Shown here in pieces: positions 17,315 to 25,620 of a stretch of 31,341 nucleotides of DNA (the first letter of the stretch is position 1; the number at the start of each line of letters is the position of its first letter). The notes under the pieces were generated by a model. The model was not told the DNA's origin. It was given only the letters and a program-made list of their open reading frames with translations, and ran no database searches. The stretch covers positions 1-31,341 of the forward strand of contig JAUWZT010000006.1 of the NCBI GenBank assembly GCA_030615145.1, in the 5' to 3' direction. Source of the DNA: Promethearchaeota archaeon. GTDB taxonomy: Archaea; Asgardarchaeota; Lokiarchaeia; Sigyniarchaeales; SOKP01. Both the position numbers and the translations under genes were made by a program.

Positions 17315-17670
17315 ATGATAAAAATTACCTTTTCTTAAGTCATATACGTGATTCATGTGTGCATATCATAGAATTTACGGAGAATATCAATTTTGAGACT
17401 TTTATAAAGACACGAATGATTCAAAGTGCCGTAATTAGAGAACTTGAAATAATTGGAGAAGCTACAAAGAACCTTGCAGATAATGTAAGAAAAACCTTTA
17501 AAACTATACCTTGGGTGAAAATAGCTGGAATGAGAGATAAATTAAGCCATGGATATTTCACGGTAGATTTAAAAGAAGTATGGAATACTGCTAAGAAGGA
17601 CATTTCTACTCTTAAAATTGATGTTGAGAAAATATTAAGTAAAAAAGATCCTGATGAAAATAAAGACTAA
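17311..17670 (+). CDS. hepT: HEPN toxin, HepT-like (DUF86)
   Basis: A 119-residue all-helical HEPN protein with the RNase motif R-x4-H-x-Y in GMRDKLSHGYF (R75, H80, Y82). In studied pairs the histidine and arginine cut RNA and the tyrosine is the residue AMPylated by MntA. ELEIIGEATKNL is a family-typical helix. It forms a two-gene operon with the MNT gene. Its stop codon overlaps the stop of the convergent hypE by three bases of shared sequence, so the module sits tightly packed within the hyp region. Confidence 0.9.
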   Translation: MNDKNYLFLSHIRDSCVHIIEFTENINFETFIKTRMIQSAVIRELEIIGEATKNLADNVRKTFKTIPWVKIAGMRDKLSHGYFTVDLKEVWNTAKKDISTLKIDVEKILSKKDPDENKD

Positions 17671-18719
17671 CAAATTCTAGGGATTGGTTCCCCTAAAGGC
17701 ATATCTACAAACCTAGTGCCTCCAACTATCGTCTTTAATAAAACTCTTTTTGGATTATCAGCTTTAACTTCTCCAATTATAGCGGCATCTTTTCCAATTG
17801 CAGTTGATTTTATTTTACTTAAAATCTCCTCCGCTTTAACTGGATCCACTGACATAAGAGCTCGACCCTCACAAGCTATAGTATAAGGGTCTAAACCAAG
17901 CATCTCACAAATCGCATTAACTTGCTTTTTAATTGGTATCTTGTCTTCTTCGAGTATTATACTTATATCTGATTTGTTTGCCCAATCGTTCAATGCTCCT
18001 GCTATCCCCCCTCTCGTTGGATCTTTCATGGCGTGAATATAATTATTACTAATATCTTGTTTAAGAATGCTATATATTTCGAGTAATAACCCGACATCTG
18101 ATTCCAAATCGCTTGATATATTCAAACCTTCACGACTACCGATTAATGCTGTACCATGATCCCCTATACTTCCCGTTACGATAATCTTATCACCGGGTTT
18201 TAAGTTATTATCTAAAACTTTTATATTTTTCTCTTTGATTCCAATCCCGGTAGTTGCCATTATCATTTCGTTCAGAGTTCCCTTAGGCATTATTTTAGTA
18301 TCCCCAGCTATAATCGCGATGTTTGCTTCTTTTGAAGTAAAATTAAACGAATTAACTATTTTTTCCAACTTTTCAAATTTAAAACCTTCTTCAATGATTA
18401 AAATTGAAGTTAACGCTATTGGTTGAGCACCCATCATTATTAAATCGTTCACGGTACCGCAAACGCTTAGTTTACCCAAATTTCCCCCTGGAAAAAATAA
18501 TGGATAAACGGTATGTCCATCGGCAGTAATCACAATTTCACGCTCGTACTCTTCTAAAGGGATCGTGGCTCCATCGTCCAACTCTGCCACGCCTATTCCT
18601 TTATTAATGTTTTTATAAGTAATATTTTTTGTAATAAAATTGATAAGTTCTTCTTGTAACACTCCACCAGCTCCATGGGCTAACCTAATAAGATCTGAGC
18701 TCACTTTTTTCGTACTCAT
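17667..18719 (-). CDS. hypE: Hydrogenase maturation protein HypE
   Basis: HypE dehydrates the carbamoyl group received from HypF on its C-terminal cysteine to a thiocyanate, then hands CN to the HypCD iron. The 350-residue protein has the ATP-binding (PurM-like) motifs: the N-terminal IRLAHGAGG, ELDDGATIPL, GNLGKLSVCGTVND and IIAGDTKIMPKG. It ends PRIC, the invariant C-terminal Pro-Arg-Ile-Cys on which the chemistry occurs (C350). It starts at ATG. It is separated from hypD by the divergent toxin-antitoxin pair, which probably entered between them. Confidence 0.97.
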   Translation of the reverse strand: MSTKKVSSDLIRLAHGAGGVLQEELINFITKNITYKNINKGIGVAELDDGATIPLEEYEREIVITADGHTVYPLFFPGGNLGKLSVCGTVNDLIMMGAQPIALTSILIIEEGFKFEKLEKIVNSFNFTSKEANIAIIAGDTKIMPKGTLNEMIMATTGIGIKEKNIKVLDNNLKPGDKIIVTGSIGDHGTALIGSREGLNISSDLESDVGLLLEIYSILKQDISNNYIHAMKDPTRGGIAGALNDWANKSDISIILEEDKIPIKKQVNAICEMLGLDPYTIACEGRALMSVDPVKAEEILSKIKSTAIGKDAAIIGEVKADNPKRVLLKTIVGGTRFVDMPLGEPIPRIC

Positions 18720-19160
18720 AATTGAAAATACGAAGTAAAAATTATAAGAATTTAGGTTTTAACTAATAATTCTAAAAAATTTCAGTTATATAATTATATA
18801 TTAGATTGAATTTTGAATGTTGATAAGTTTATTATAGAAATAGCCTTGGGAATCAATTTATTTTATCAAATAGAAAAAAAAAATAAAAATGTTAATTAAG
18901 GAAAATTTTATATTTGAGCTTTTCTTGAAGGAAAAATCAATTTTTTTTAACTTATCCTCCTTTTTTTAAAAAAATGTTATCAAATTCCTTAATAATAATA
19001 GTAAATTTGTAAAAAAATGATCAAATTATATTTAATTAGAATGAATATTCAAAATAAATCTTTGCGGTAATTAACCCAAACTAAAAAAATATTCGATATT
19101 AAGCGAATAAAAACAGAACTTTTTTTATTAAATTATGATTAAATAATCACAACTAATATT
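18720..19160. other. AT-rich intergenic region ending in 54-bp repeat copy 1
   Basis: The gap holds the hypE promoter at its left side and, at its right end, the first copy of the 54-bp repeat (19109-19162). Between them only A/T runs are seen (for example 18871-18890 and 18941-18975), with no coding remnant or convincing hairpin. Confidence 0.5.
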
Positions 19161-19162
19161 TT
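19109..19162 (+). repeat. 54-bp direct repeat, copy 1
   Basis: These 54 bases are identical to 25499-25552 in the same orientation. The copy begins AAAAACAGAA, contains ATTATGATTAAATAATCAC and ends AATATTTT. It stops within the stop codon of the zinc-finger gene that reads leftward into it, so in this copy it is that gene's 3' flank. Confidence 0.9.
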
Positions 19163-19505
19163 ATAAATCTATTGCGTAAATCAACATCACTTCCTCGAAC
19201 TCTTTAAAAGGATCGCCTTTAGGTGCAATTATATCGTTATACTTCTTCGCTTTCTCGGTGCGGGGGTTCTTAATTACGTAGTTCTTGACTTCTTGGTATT
19301 GTTCTATGTATTCCCAATCGAGTTCGATCTTAGGGGTGTTTCTCGGATTTAGGTGGCATTTCTGCAAGTGTCTAATTATATCCACGACTTTCCCTTTACA
19401 AAATTCGCACCTTACTCTCTCCCCCTTATTGCTCACTATAAATTTCTTTGAGTCTAAAGTCTTCTGGCTTACGACTTTTCTTATCTTTTGAGCTTTTTCT
19501 ACCAT
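19161..19505 (-). CDS. Small C2H2-type zinc-finger protein
   Basis: A 114-residue basic protein with one zinc-finger-like unit, C33-x2-C36 followed by H46 and C50/H51 (CEFCKGKV, RHLQKCHL), set in Lys/Arg-rich sequence. The spacing fits a C2H2/C2HC finger, so DNA, RNA or protein binding is likely. The C-terminal part (residues 60-114) is charged and not recognised. The gene looks intact with an ATG start. Its 3' end touches the 54-bp repeat. The specific role is unknown. Confidence 0.7.
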   Translation of the reverse strand: MVEKAQKIRKVVSQKTLDSKKFIVSNKGERVRCEFCKGKVVDIIRHLQKCHLNPRNTPKIELDWEYIEQYQEVKNYVIKNPRTEKAKKYNDIIAPKGDPFKEFEEVMLIYAIDL

Positions 19506-19665
19506 AATTTTTCGCTTCTTATTTAAAATTAGTTACAACTTTCATTACTCCTAAGTAATGATATTTGTTTTTTATTATTCTTAAAAAACAATGAAATTGA
19601 AAAATAATGGTCACCTTAGTTTTTAGAGGATGAGTATTTAAACAGCATGTGATTTTCTTTAGATT

Positions 19666-21051
19666 TTATTCAACATTCTTAACGAATAATTCTAAAATTA
19701 TCCAACCAAGAAAAATACCATCCCTGCTTTTTACCGATATAGCCATAGTGCGACTCAGAAAGTCATAATTTTGAAAAATATGCGGTTCTGTTATAAGTAT
19801 GTCCTTGTCTGTGTTGGATTCGAGAACAGCCCAAGATTCATCTTCTGAAAGGTTTACAACATTTCCAGGTTTTACTGCAGCAATAAGTACTCCGCGTTTA
19901 TCTATAATTATACCTTCAATCGCTCCAACACTATCCAACATTTTTGATAATGTCTCTGAAGCTTTTAATTCAAGGATTTCTACATATGCTTTTTCTCCTT
20001 GAATTTCAATGAAAAATGTTGAAAAAGTTTTTTCTTCAGCAGGCCATCCTCGATAATGCCTTTCAAGAGAGAGCAAGGGAGCTTGGATGTTAGGATGCGT
20101 TGTCCAAGAAATAATTTTTTCTTTTAAGGTTCCGAATTTATCGATTATATCTTGGCAAAACCCTATATTTTGCCATATTTCGAATCTTTTTTCTAAACTT
20201 GCAATAAACGACTCGGATCTGTCATATACTTTAATCCAATTCTTCTGTTCTTCGGTTAAATTCTTAGTAAGATTCACTTTAGCTTTTGAAACAATATTTT
20301 GTATGATATCTTCTGGTGGAGGTGCATCATTGGGACCTTTCCGAATAGTCAATACAACCTGTCTTTTTTCCCATTTATTTGAACTCAATTTTTTATTATA
20401 ATCTTCTCCTTCCCAAGCCCGGGTTAAAGAAAGACTATTTATAGAATTTGTAATCCTTTCAAGGGAAATTAAATCAGCCAAACCCTCAGCGTCAATACCC
20501 AAAGCATATTCCTCATCATAATCCATCTCAGGATCATTTATCTCTTCTGGCAAGGTATTTAATGGCCCCCTGATAAGCCAGAAGATAATACCCAAGAAAC
20601 CATCCCTCTCGGGTTTAAGTTTTAAAACAGCAGGTTTCTTAAAAGATCCAATGGCAAAAGCGATTGGAAATCCGGGTAATTTATCAAGACCCAAAACACC
20701 CATCCCAAATTTCAAGGGATCTGAGGGGTTAAGATCTTCTTGAATTACCATAACTACAGGAACACCCAATTTTTTAGAATTAAAGAAACGTTGAAACCAA
20801 CTTGATTTAACTCTCAACCATATTTTAATTGGCTCTTGGTTATTTACTCTCAGAGTAACACGTTCAGATTTTTGTTCGGGTTGTTTTGAGAGGTGTTTTA
20901 ATCTTTCCATTGCTTCTTTAAGTGTAGGAGCTTCTTTTGGTTTAAGCGTTTTATGGATTGTATCACCTATACCTACTGTTGAGTTTTTATCAATAATATT
21001 AACCTGCCATCTGGGAAATTTCTCTACTGTTATAATCTTTAAATCTTCCAT
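19666..21051 (-). CDS. Unknown protein, downstream gene of a two-gene unit
   Basis: A product of 461 residues from the ATG at 21051, or 464 from an overlapping GTG at 21060. The ATG is preferred because AGGTGA, five bases upstream of it, is a good ribosome-binding site and the GTG lies inside that site. No family is recognised. The sequence is soluble with no membrane segment. The N-terminal 75 residues include TLKEAMERLKHL; the middle is mixed; the last 100 residues alternate strand and helix (SVGAIEGIIIDKRGVLIAAV, then AISVKSRDGIFLGWIILEL), vaguely like a Cache or roadblock-type sensor half. It overlaps the upstream unknown gene, so the two are probably translated together. Confidence 0.75.
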   Translation of the reverse strand: MEDLKIITVEKFPRWQVNIIDKNSTVGIGDTIHKTLKPKEAPTLKEAMERLKHLSKQPEQKSERVTLRVNNQEPIKIWLRVKSSWFQRFFNSKKLGVPVVMVIQEDLNPSDPLKFGMGVLGLDKLPGFPIAFAIGSFKKPAVLKLKPERDGFLGIIFWLIRGPLNTLPEEINDPEMDYDEEYALGIDAEGLADLISLERITNSINSLSLTRAWEGEDYNKKLSSNKWEKRQVVLTIRKGPNDAPPPEDIIQNIVSKAKVNLTKNLTEEQKNWIKVYDRSESFIASLEKRFEIWQNIGFCQDIIDKFGTLKEKIISWTTHPNIQAPLLSLERHYRGWPAEEKTFSTFFIEIQGEKAYVEILELKASETLSKMLDSVGAIEGIIIDKRGVLIAAVKPGNVVNLSEDESWAVLESNTDKDILITEPHIFQNYDFLSRTMAISVKSRDGIFLGWIILELFVKNVE

Positions 21052-21056
21052 ATTAC

Positions 21057-22487
21057 TCACCTTAAACTTCCCAACCTTTCGAATTCAACCTGTGCATCGG
21101 GTGGCTTGGGTCTGAGGCCTATTTTTATACAGAAATCCAATAAAAAAATATGTTCTGCTCTATTCCTTGATTGAAATTCAATCCATTCTAATGCAGCGAT
21201 AACATTGGCGTGGTTATTTGTGATCTCTTGCTTCCAAACCTCTACTGCCCTATTATAATATGGTTCATATGTTTCTTCTAAGCGCTTTCCACCTGGAATA
21301 ATAAGTTCAAAATCTAAAAAAGGTTGATCAGAAAATATACTAAGACCCCGTTTTTCACATGCAATAAGAACAAAATTAAACCTTTCTTCTAAGTACTTTA
21401 CATCACCAGGATTGTTTCTAATATTAAAACGGTTGTATTCATCACCTGAATTAAACCATAATCTAAACCATTTATCATAAAGTGAATCCTTATTATCGAA
21501 TATTAGTCTAAGTTCCATATATATATTATAAGGAATACCATCGCCTAACGTATGACCAATAGCAGCAGCACATAGTAAGACCTCTATTGTGTCATAGGCA
21601 TATAAGTGTTTTTCATTGATTGGTTTTTGGGTGAATTGGATACTCCTGTACTTATCAATTGCAATTACATAAAATCTAAAATATTTGATGTAATATTGCA
21701 TAGGATCAAACTTTTCTACACCATGAAGAAAAGCTCTGTCACATACGGCAAAATGAACATTTGGCATTTTTGGGAGAGATATATACGGAGTTCTATGCTC
21801 CATTCTTAAAACAAAAACATAATTTTTATAAAACGCCTGAACACTTTCGCCTGTCCATACAGCACTAATATTTATAAAATTATTATCCCCAGCTGTAAAA
21901 TTTAATGTCTCGTTAACCAATCCAAAGACCAAGTCAATATAGTCTTTCTCAGCTATTCCAATAATAACACCAGAAAATGTAATGGTGCCGTCCAAAAGAT
22001 TCTTAAAAATTGAAGAAGGAGCATCTATATTAAAAGATACTTTGGAATTATCTACTATCCCCCTTACTACTGAAGGCAATACTGAAGGAATTTCTATTTT
22101 TATATCTAATGTAACATTTACAGTAAAGTTAAAATTTCCAGGTTTAAGTATACCTTTAATTATTTCTGTTTTCTTCCCCTCCCATAATCCCCCAGTAGGA
22201 CGGTAAATTTTCTCCCATTTCTTTACGGCTTCTCTAATAAAATCGATTAGCTTTTTTGCAGCATTAATCTTAGCTTTTCCCGAAGCCCCCTCATATTTTT
22301 TTTCCAATTCTTCCTTGGTTTTCTTAAACCATTCGTGAAATTTCTTCATAGCCTGTTGATAATTTTGCCAATCTAGATTGAGACTTGTTGGGACTAATTT
22401 AATTCTTGTTTCGCGATCAGATAACACATGCATTGCAGAAACTTGAGAAATTTGAAATTTGGAATAATGTATTTCATCATCTGTCAT
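21057..22487 (-). CDS. Unknown protein, upstream gene of a two-gene unit
   Basis: A 476-residue soluble protein with an ATG start, not recognised. Residues 45-95 are highly charged and helical (FHEWFKKTKEELEKKYEG, AAKKLIDFIREAVKKWEK), probably a coiled-coil hairpin. Residues 105-240 are beta-rich (NFTVNVTLDIKIEIPSV, TITFSGVIIGIA). Residues 240-476 look helical and aromatic-rich with scattered cysteines that form no motif. It ends inside the ribosome-binding site of the next gene (TGA at 21059-21057), indicating coupling. No phage, CRISPR or transposase feature is seen in either gene. Confidence 0.75.
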   Translation of the reverse strand: MTDDEIHYSKFQISQVSAMHVLSDRETRIKLVPTSLNLDWQNYQQAMKKFHEWFKKTKEELEKKYEGASGKAKINAAKKLIDFIREAVKKWEKIYRPTGGLWEGKKTEIIKGILKPGNFNFTVNVTLDIKIEIPSVLPSVVRGIVDNSKVSFNIDAPSSIFKNLLDGTITFSGVIIGIAEKDYIDLVFGLVNETLNFTAGDNNFINISAVWTGESVQAFYKNYVFVLRMEHRTPYISLPKMPNVHFAVCDRAFLHGVEKFDPMQYYIKYFRFYVIAIDKYRSIQFTQKPINEKHLYAYDTIEVLLCAAAIGHTLGDGIPYNIYMELRLIFDNKDSLYDKWFRLWFNSGDEYNRFNIRNNPGDVKYLEERFNFVLIACEKRGLSIFSDQPFLDFELIIPGGKRLEETYEPYYNRAVEVWKQEITNNHANVIAALEWIEFQSRNRAEHIFLLDFCIKIGLRPKPPDAQVEFERLGSLR

Positions 22488-23042
22488 ATTTATACAGACC
22501 CTCTTTTTAATGAGAAATGCTTAGTTTTTTACAATGATTTTAAATTAAACTTAAGTATAGTTTTGATAAATAAGTATTTAACATTTATCTCAAAATTTTC
22601 TTTCCAAAAAGTCCATGAAGATACTGAATTAATATTATTTAACAAGAAAATCTATATTACATTAAGGGCTGGATTATGGGAGTAAAATCTCAAAAGTAAA
22701 ACTCTTTGTTAGTAGAATTTTTATCTTCAAGCGTTATTTTTTGTATTTCTCGACCATTTCTAAGATGAAAGAATCAAACTTAAGGATATCTTTAGTGTAT
22801 ATTTGCATGTATGTTTATTTTCTGTTTATAAAGAGAAATCAGAATGTTAGAAAAAATCATAAAGCTAGATGTTTCCTTATACCTTCACCCCCTCTGCATT
22901 GCGATCTCTTTTGTTTTTATAGCTCATTTTCTTCGGTTTAGTTTTATTCCTCTTTTCTAATTTCTTTTTTTCATAGCTATACATAAATGTTAAATAATAT
23001 CGCGTCTTATCTTTGTAATTAATATAATACGAAGGTATTAAA
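22488..23042. other. 555-base AT-rich divergent intergenic region
   Basis: The gap separates the leftward unknown pair from the rightward TPR gene, so both promoters should lie here. Several short frames cross it, but their residue composition is low-complexity and they have no ribosome-binding sites. No structured RNA, repeat or gene remnant is recognised. Confidence 0.5.
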
Positions 23043-24455
23043 ATGAGCGAATCCATCCTCCAAAATCCTGAAGATTTATATTCTCAAGGAAATAAATATC
23101 GCGACCAGCAAAAATATAAAGAAGCGATTAAATGCTTTAAAAAAGCAGTTGAAATGAACCCCGATTACAAAGAAGCATGGCATACTCTGGGGCGTACTTA
23201 TGGAGATGTAGGAAAATATGACAAACAAATTGAATGTCAGAAGAATGCGCTCAACATTGACCCTTCAATGAATCGTGCGTGGGTTAATATGGGTTGGGCT
23301 TATGAACAATTAGAAGATTATGAAAACTGGCTTAAATGTAATGAAAAAGCTCTTGAGATAGATTCTACTTATTATGCTCCCCTCTATAATATTGGACTTT
23401 ATTACAAAAATAAAGAAAATTATCCCAAAGCTATTGAGTATTTTGAAAAATCACTCATCTCACATCCTGATTACACTAGCACTTTGAATCATCTGGGTAT
23501 GATTTATATTACTTTGAAAAATCCCAAAAAGTGTCTTGAATACCTAGAAAAGTCACTGAAGTTAAATCGCACTAATGCATGGGTATGGAGTAATATAGCA
23601 TGGGCTTATGCGGAGGAAGGTGATTATAAAAAAACAATCGAATATGAACAAAAGGCTGTCAGAATAAATCCTAACAGAGAACTTTCATGGTATCGAATGG
23701 GTTGGGCATATCATAAATTAAAAGACTACAAAAAAGCTGCTAAATATTATAAAAAGACTCTTGAAATTAATCCTCAACACATTGCCCAAACAAATTTGGA
23801 ACGTATCAAAGAATACAAGAAAAAAGTAAGATGGTGGAAATTTGAGAAAGTAATGGAAAGTTTTGATGAAAGTAAGGATTTTGAAAATATTTGGGAGAAT
23901 CTCAAAAAAGCATGGCTTACAGATATATTCATCATTGCTCAAATCATTATCTCACTAATATTTTTATTCAATAGTCAGTCATGGGTGGTATCAAACAGCA
24001 GCGTCTTTGAAGATGGTGAATTCTATCGTTTATTTACCTATAGCTTTGTCCATGGTGATATAATTGAATTTATCTTCTTGATGGTCATGTTTTTAAACTT
24101 CGGAGTTGCTTTAGAAACTCGTTTCCAAAGATGGCAATATTTGCTACCATTGATATTTTTTATACCTTTAGGGGGATTATTAAGAATAATGATTAATCCC
24201 TTTTTTGAGTACCAAGGACCAGCTGTTATTACTTGGGGTTTTGCAGGTATGCTTCTTTATGTAGGAATAAAGACTAACCCTCGCCTTGCTACATTCTTAT
24301 TATTCCTCGTGATCCTACCTATCTATAATCTGATTTTTGATCCAAGCGTTTACATAAGTGGAAAGATTGTACCTATACTTCTCTCGGATTTTGTTATACT
24401 TTTAATAGGTATAAATTTGGGGGCTTTATTCTATAGATTTAATAATAGGAAATGA
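23043..24455 (+). CDS. TPR-repeat protein fused to a catalytically dead rhomboid-like membrane domain
   Basis: A 470-residue protein. Residues 8-244 form seven consecutive 34-residue TPR units (each with a W/G/Y/A pattern such as AWVNMGWAYEQLEDYENWLK). A linker follows, then six membrane segments from about 296 to 467. The membrane part follows the rhomboid plan: GEFYRLFTYSFVHGDIIEF matches the G-x-W/Y-R-L-x-T-x-x-F-x-H signature between helices 1 and 2. The catalytic GxSG is replaced by GFAG (in ITWGFAGML) and the last helix (LLSDFVILLIGINLGALF) has no catalytic histidine. It is therefore probably a pseudoprotease that binds membrane clients, with TPRs recruiting partners. The ATG start follows GAAGGT. 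Confidence 0.85.
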   Translation: MSESILQNPEDLYSQGNKYRDQQKYKEAIKCFKKAVEMNPDYKEAWHTLGRTYGDVGKYDKQIECQKNALNIDPSMNRAWVNMGWAYEQLEDYENWLKCNEKALEIDSTYYAPLYNIGLYYKNKENYPKAIEYFEKSLISHPDYTSTLNHLGMIYITLKNPKKCLEYLEKSLKLNRTNAWVWSNIAWAYAEEGDYKKTIEYEQKAVRINPNRELSWYRMGWAYHKLKDYKKAAKYYKKTLEINPQHIAQTNLERIKEYKKKVRWWKFEKVMESFDESKDFENIWENLKKAWLTDIFIIAQIIISLIFLFNSQSWVVSNSSVFEDGEFYRLFTYSFVHGDIIEFIFLMVMFLNFGVALETRFQRWQYLLPLIFFIPLGGLLRIMINPFFEYQGPAVITWGFAGMLLYVGIKTNPRLATFLLFLVILPIYNLIFDPSVYISGKIVPILLSDFVILLIGINLGALFYRFNNRK

Positions 24456-24472
24456 TCAATTTCTTTTTTTCT

Positions 24473-24608
24473 TTATATAGTCTTGCCTTCATCATCGGGT
24501 AATCTCAACCCCTTTAGCACCTTCCTATATAAATAGGTTTGAGGTTGCTCTACCTATCCCCCCAGCAGCTCCTGTAATAAGGGCTACTTTTCCATCTAAT
24601 TGTTTCAT
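24473..24608 (-). pseudogene. Remnant of a short-chain dehydrogenase/reductase (FabG-like) N-terminus
   Basis: From an ATG at 24608 the reverse strand reads MKQLDGKVALITGAAGGIGR then ATSNLFI, a TAG stop, EGAKGVEITR, and after a frameshift DDEGKTI before a further stop. TGAAGGIG is the TGxxxGxG nucleotide-binding loop of short-chain dehydrogenases, and EGAKGVEI/DDEGKT match the next strand and turn. Only about 45 codons remain, with one nonsense and one frameshift change, so this is a dead fragment. Confidence 0.72.
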
Positions 24609-24925
24609 ATTTATTAATAAGAGCTTATCACAGGTTAACTAAGTGGATCAAAAAGCTCGGAGTAAAAAACTTCGGAGAATTGATCTTAAAACAATTGTTT
24701 GATTCGGGAAAAGTTCGAGAAATCTCTGATTTGTACAAGTTGAAGGTTTCTGACCTTACGAGAATAGATCGAGTGGGCGATAAATCGGCTCAAAAAGCTT
24801 TAGACAACTTATTTGCGATAAAAGAAGTGTCTTTGCCAAAGTTATATATTCGCTCGAACGCCGCCATATTTTTTATCGCTCCTTTTTTAAAGAAATTACA
24901 TTTAAATACTCAAAAGAATATGTGA
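24586..24925 (+). pseudogene. Remnant of an NAD-dependent DNA ligase-like helix-hairpin-helix region
   Basis: The frame reads RLTKWIKKLGVKNFGELIL, KQLFDSGKVREISDLYKLKV, SDLTRIDRVGDKSAQKALDN and LFAIKEVSLPKL. The pattern (lx-LGV..fGe..l.qLfd.g.V..i.DLYkL....L..idr.GdKSAqkaLdn) matches the helix-hairpin-helix part of bacterial-type LigA. No adenylation domain, zinc finger or BRCT domain is present, and the frame has no ATG upstream (a TTG is at 24680). It overlaps the start of the dead SDR fragment on the other strand and ends in the start of the next gene. A small HhH protein is the alternative. Confidence 0.6.
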
Positions 24926-25311
24926 ATAACGTGAAAGATAAAAAAATTATAGCTTACAAAAACGAGCGGACCAAGAAAATCGCGTATAACTTAAGGAAGC
25001 TCATCGTAAGGGTAGTTATGGCTGAGTGGGGGCGCTTGGGAAAGGAGCAGGAGAATAAACCTACTTTAGAATATATTGAGATTGGAAACGAGCGGGGCGA
25101 TCTTTATGGGGCTTTGCAAGCTTCGATTTGCGAATGCTCCAGCTGTAGGGATACGAACGATGACATGGAATACAACGCCACATTAAAAGAATGGTTTTGT
25201 ACTCAATGCGCTCAAGAATATCGCGATTACTACCATAAAGAAAAAGAAATCTACGGCGACCATTACGCTAAGGTTCACGACGACGAGGATTTCTACGAAA
25301 CTTTCTTGTGA
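24922..25311 (+). CDS. Small acidic zinc-ribbon protein, unknown function
   Basis: A 129-residue protein with cysteines C70, C72, C75 and C93, C96 (CECSSC and FCTQC), consistent with one zinc ribbon. The N-terminal 50 residues are basic, the C-terminal 30 are rich in Asp, Glu, His and Tyr. Starts at GTG 24922 or the in-frame GTG 24931 are both possible. It directly follows the LigA remnant with overlapping stop and start, but may simply have inherited that position. The second 54-bp repeat lies 190 bases downstream. The family is not recognised. Confidence 0.65.
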   Translation: MNNVKDKKIIAYKNERTKKIAYNLRKLIVRVVMAEWGRLGKEQENKPTLEYIEIGNERGDLYGALQASICECSSCRDTNDDMEYNATLKEWFCTQCAQEYRDYYHKEKEIYGDHYAKVHDDEDFYETFL

Positions 25312-25498
25312 TCCTAGTCTTGGCTTAAAATATTCCTCTATCTAGTTCTAATTAGGCAATTTTAATTGCTTTTAATTAGGTTGTTTTTAAAACCTTCTGT
25401 GTATATCAAGTTTTCAAAATAAATCTCTTTGCTAAGCTTAAAACCTTCAATTTTGAATAATCATTCTAAAGCAAAAGAAAAAGCCAAACAAAAAGAAG

Positions 25499-25552
25499 AA
25501 AAACAGAACTTTTTTTATTAAATTATGATTAAATAATCACAACTAATATTTT
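25499..25552 (+). repeat. 54-bp direct repeat, copy 2
   Basis: This copy is identical over 54 bases to 19109-19162 and in the same orientation, 6,390 bases away. Here it lies about 70 bases upstream of the hydrogenase small-subunit gene, so the operon's promoter region includes or abuts it. Confidence 0.9.
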
Positions 25553-25569
25553 TAGAGTTTTTTTTAAAT

Positions 25570-25611
25570 AAAAACTAAATAAATTATAAAAACTAAATAA
25601 AAACTATAAAA
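25570..25611 (+). promoter_or_regulatory. Tandem AT-rich repeats before the hydrogenase operon
   Basis: Three imperfect copies of AAAAACTAAATAAA (the last reads AAAAACTATAAAA) lie between the 54-bp repeat and the ATG of the small-subunit gene. The last copy contains a TATA-like ACTATAAAA, but it is only about 15 bases from the start codon, so it may mark a short leader instead of the TATA box. A promoter or operator role is inferred only from position. Confidence 0.3.
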
Positions 25612-25620
25612 TGATTAAAA

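Larger units (their letters stand above)
25312..25620. other. Region upstream of the hydrogenase operon
   Basis: This AT-rich gap carries a near-palindrome GCAATTTTAATTGC (about 25357-25370), the second 54-bp repeat (25499-25552) and, directly before the hydrogenase start, three imperfect copies of an AAAAACTAAATAAA-like unit (about 25570-25611). The last part must hold the operon promoter. No coding remnant is recognised. Confidence 0.55.

Noticed and set aside
22428..22941. Short forward frames in the intergenic region before the TPR gene
   Set aside because: They have low-complexity composition, no ribosome-binding site and no recognisable motif, and one overlaps the start of the gene at 22487.
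25357..25370. Near-palindrome GCAATTTTAATTGC as an operator
   Set aside because: Short AT palindromes are expected by chance in such AT-rich DNA and no second copy was seen near a promoter.
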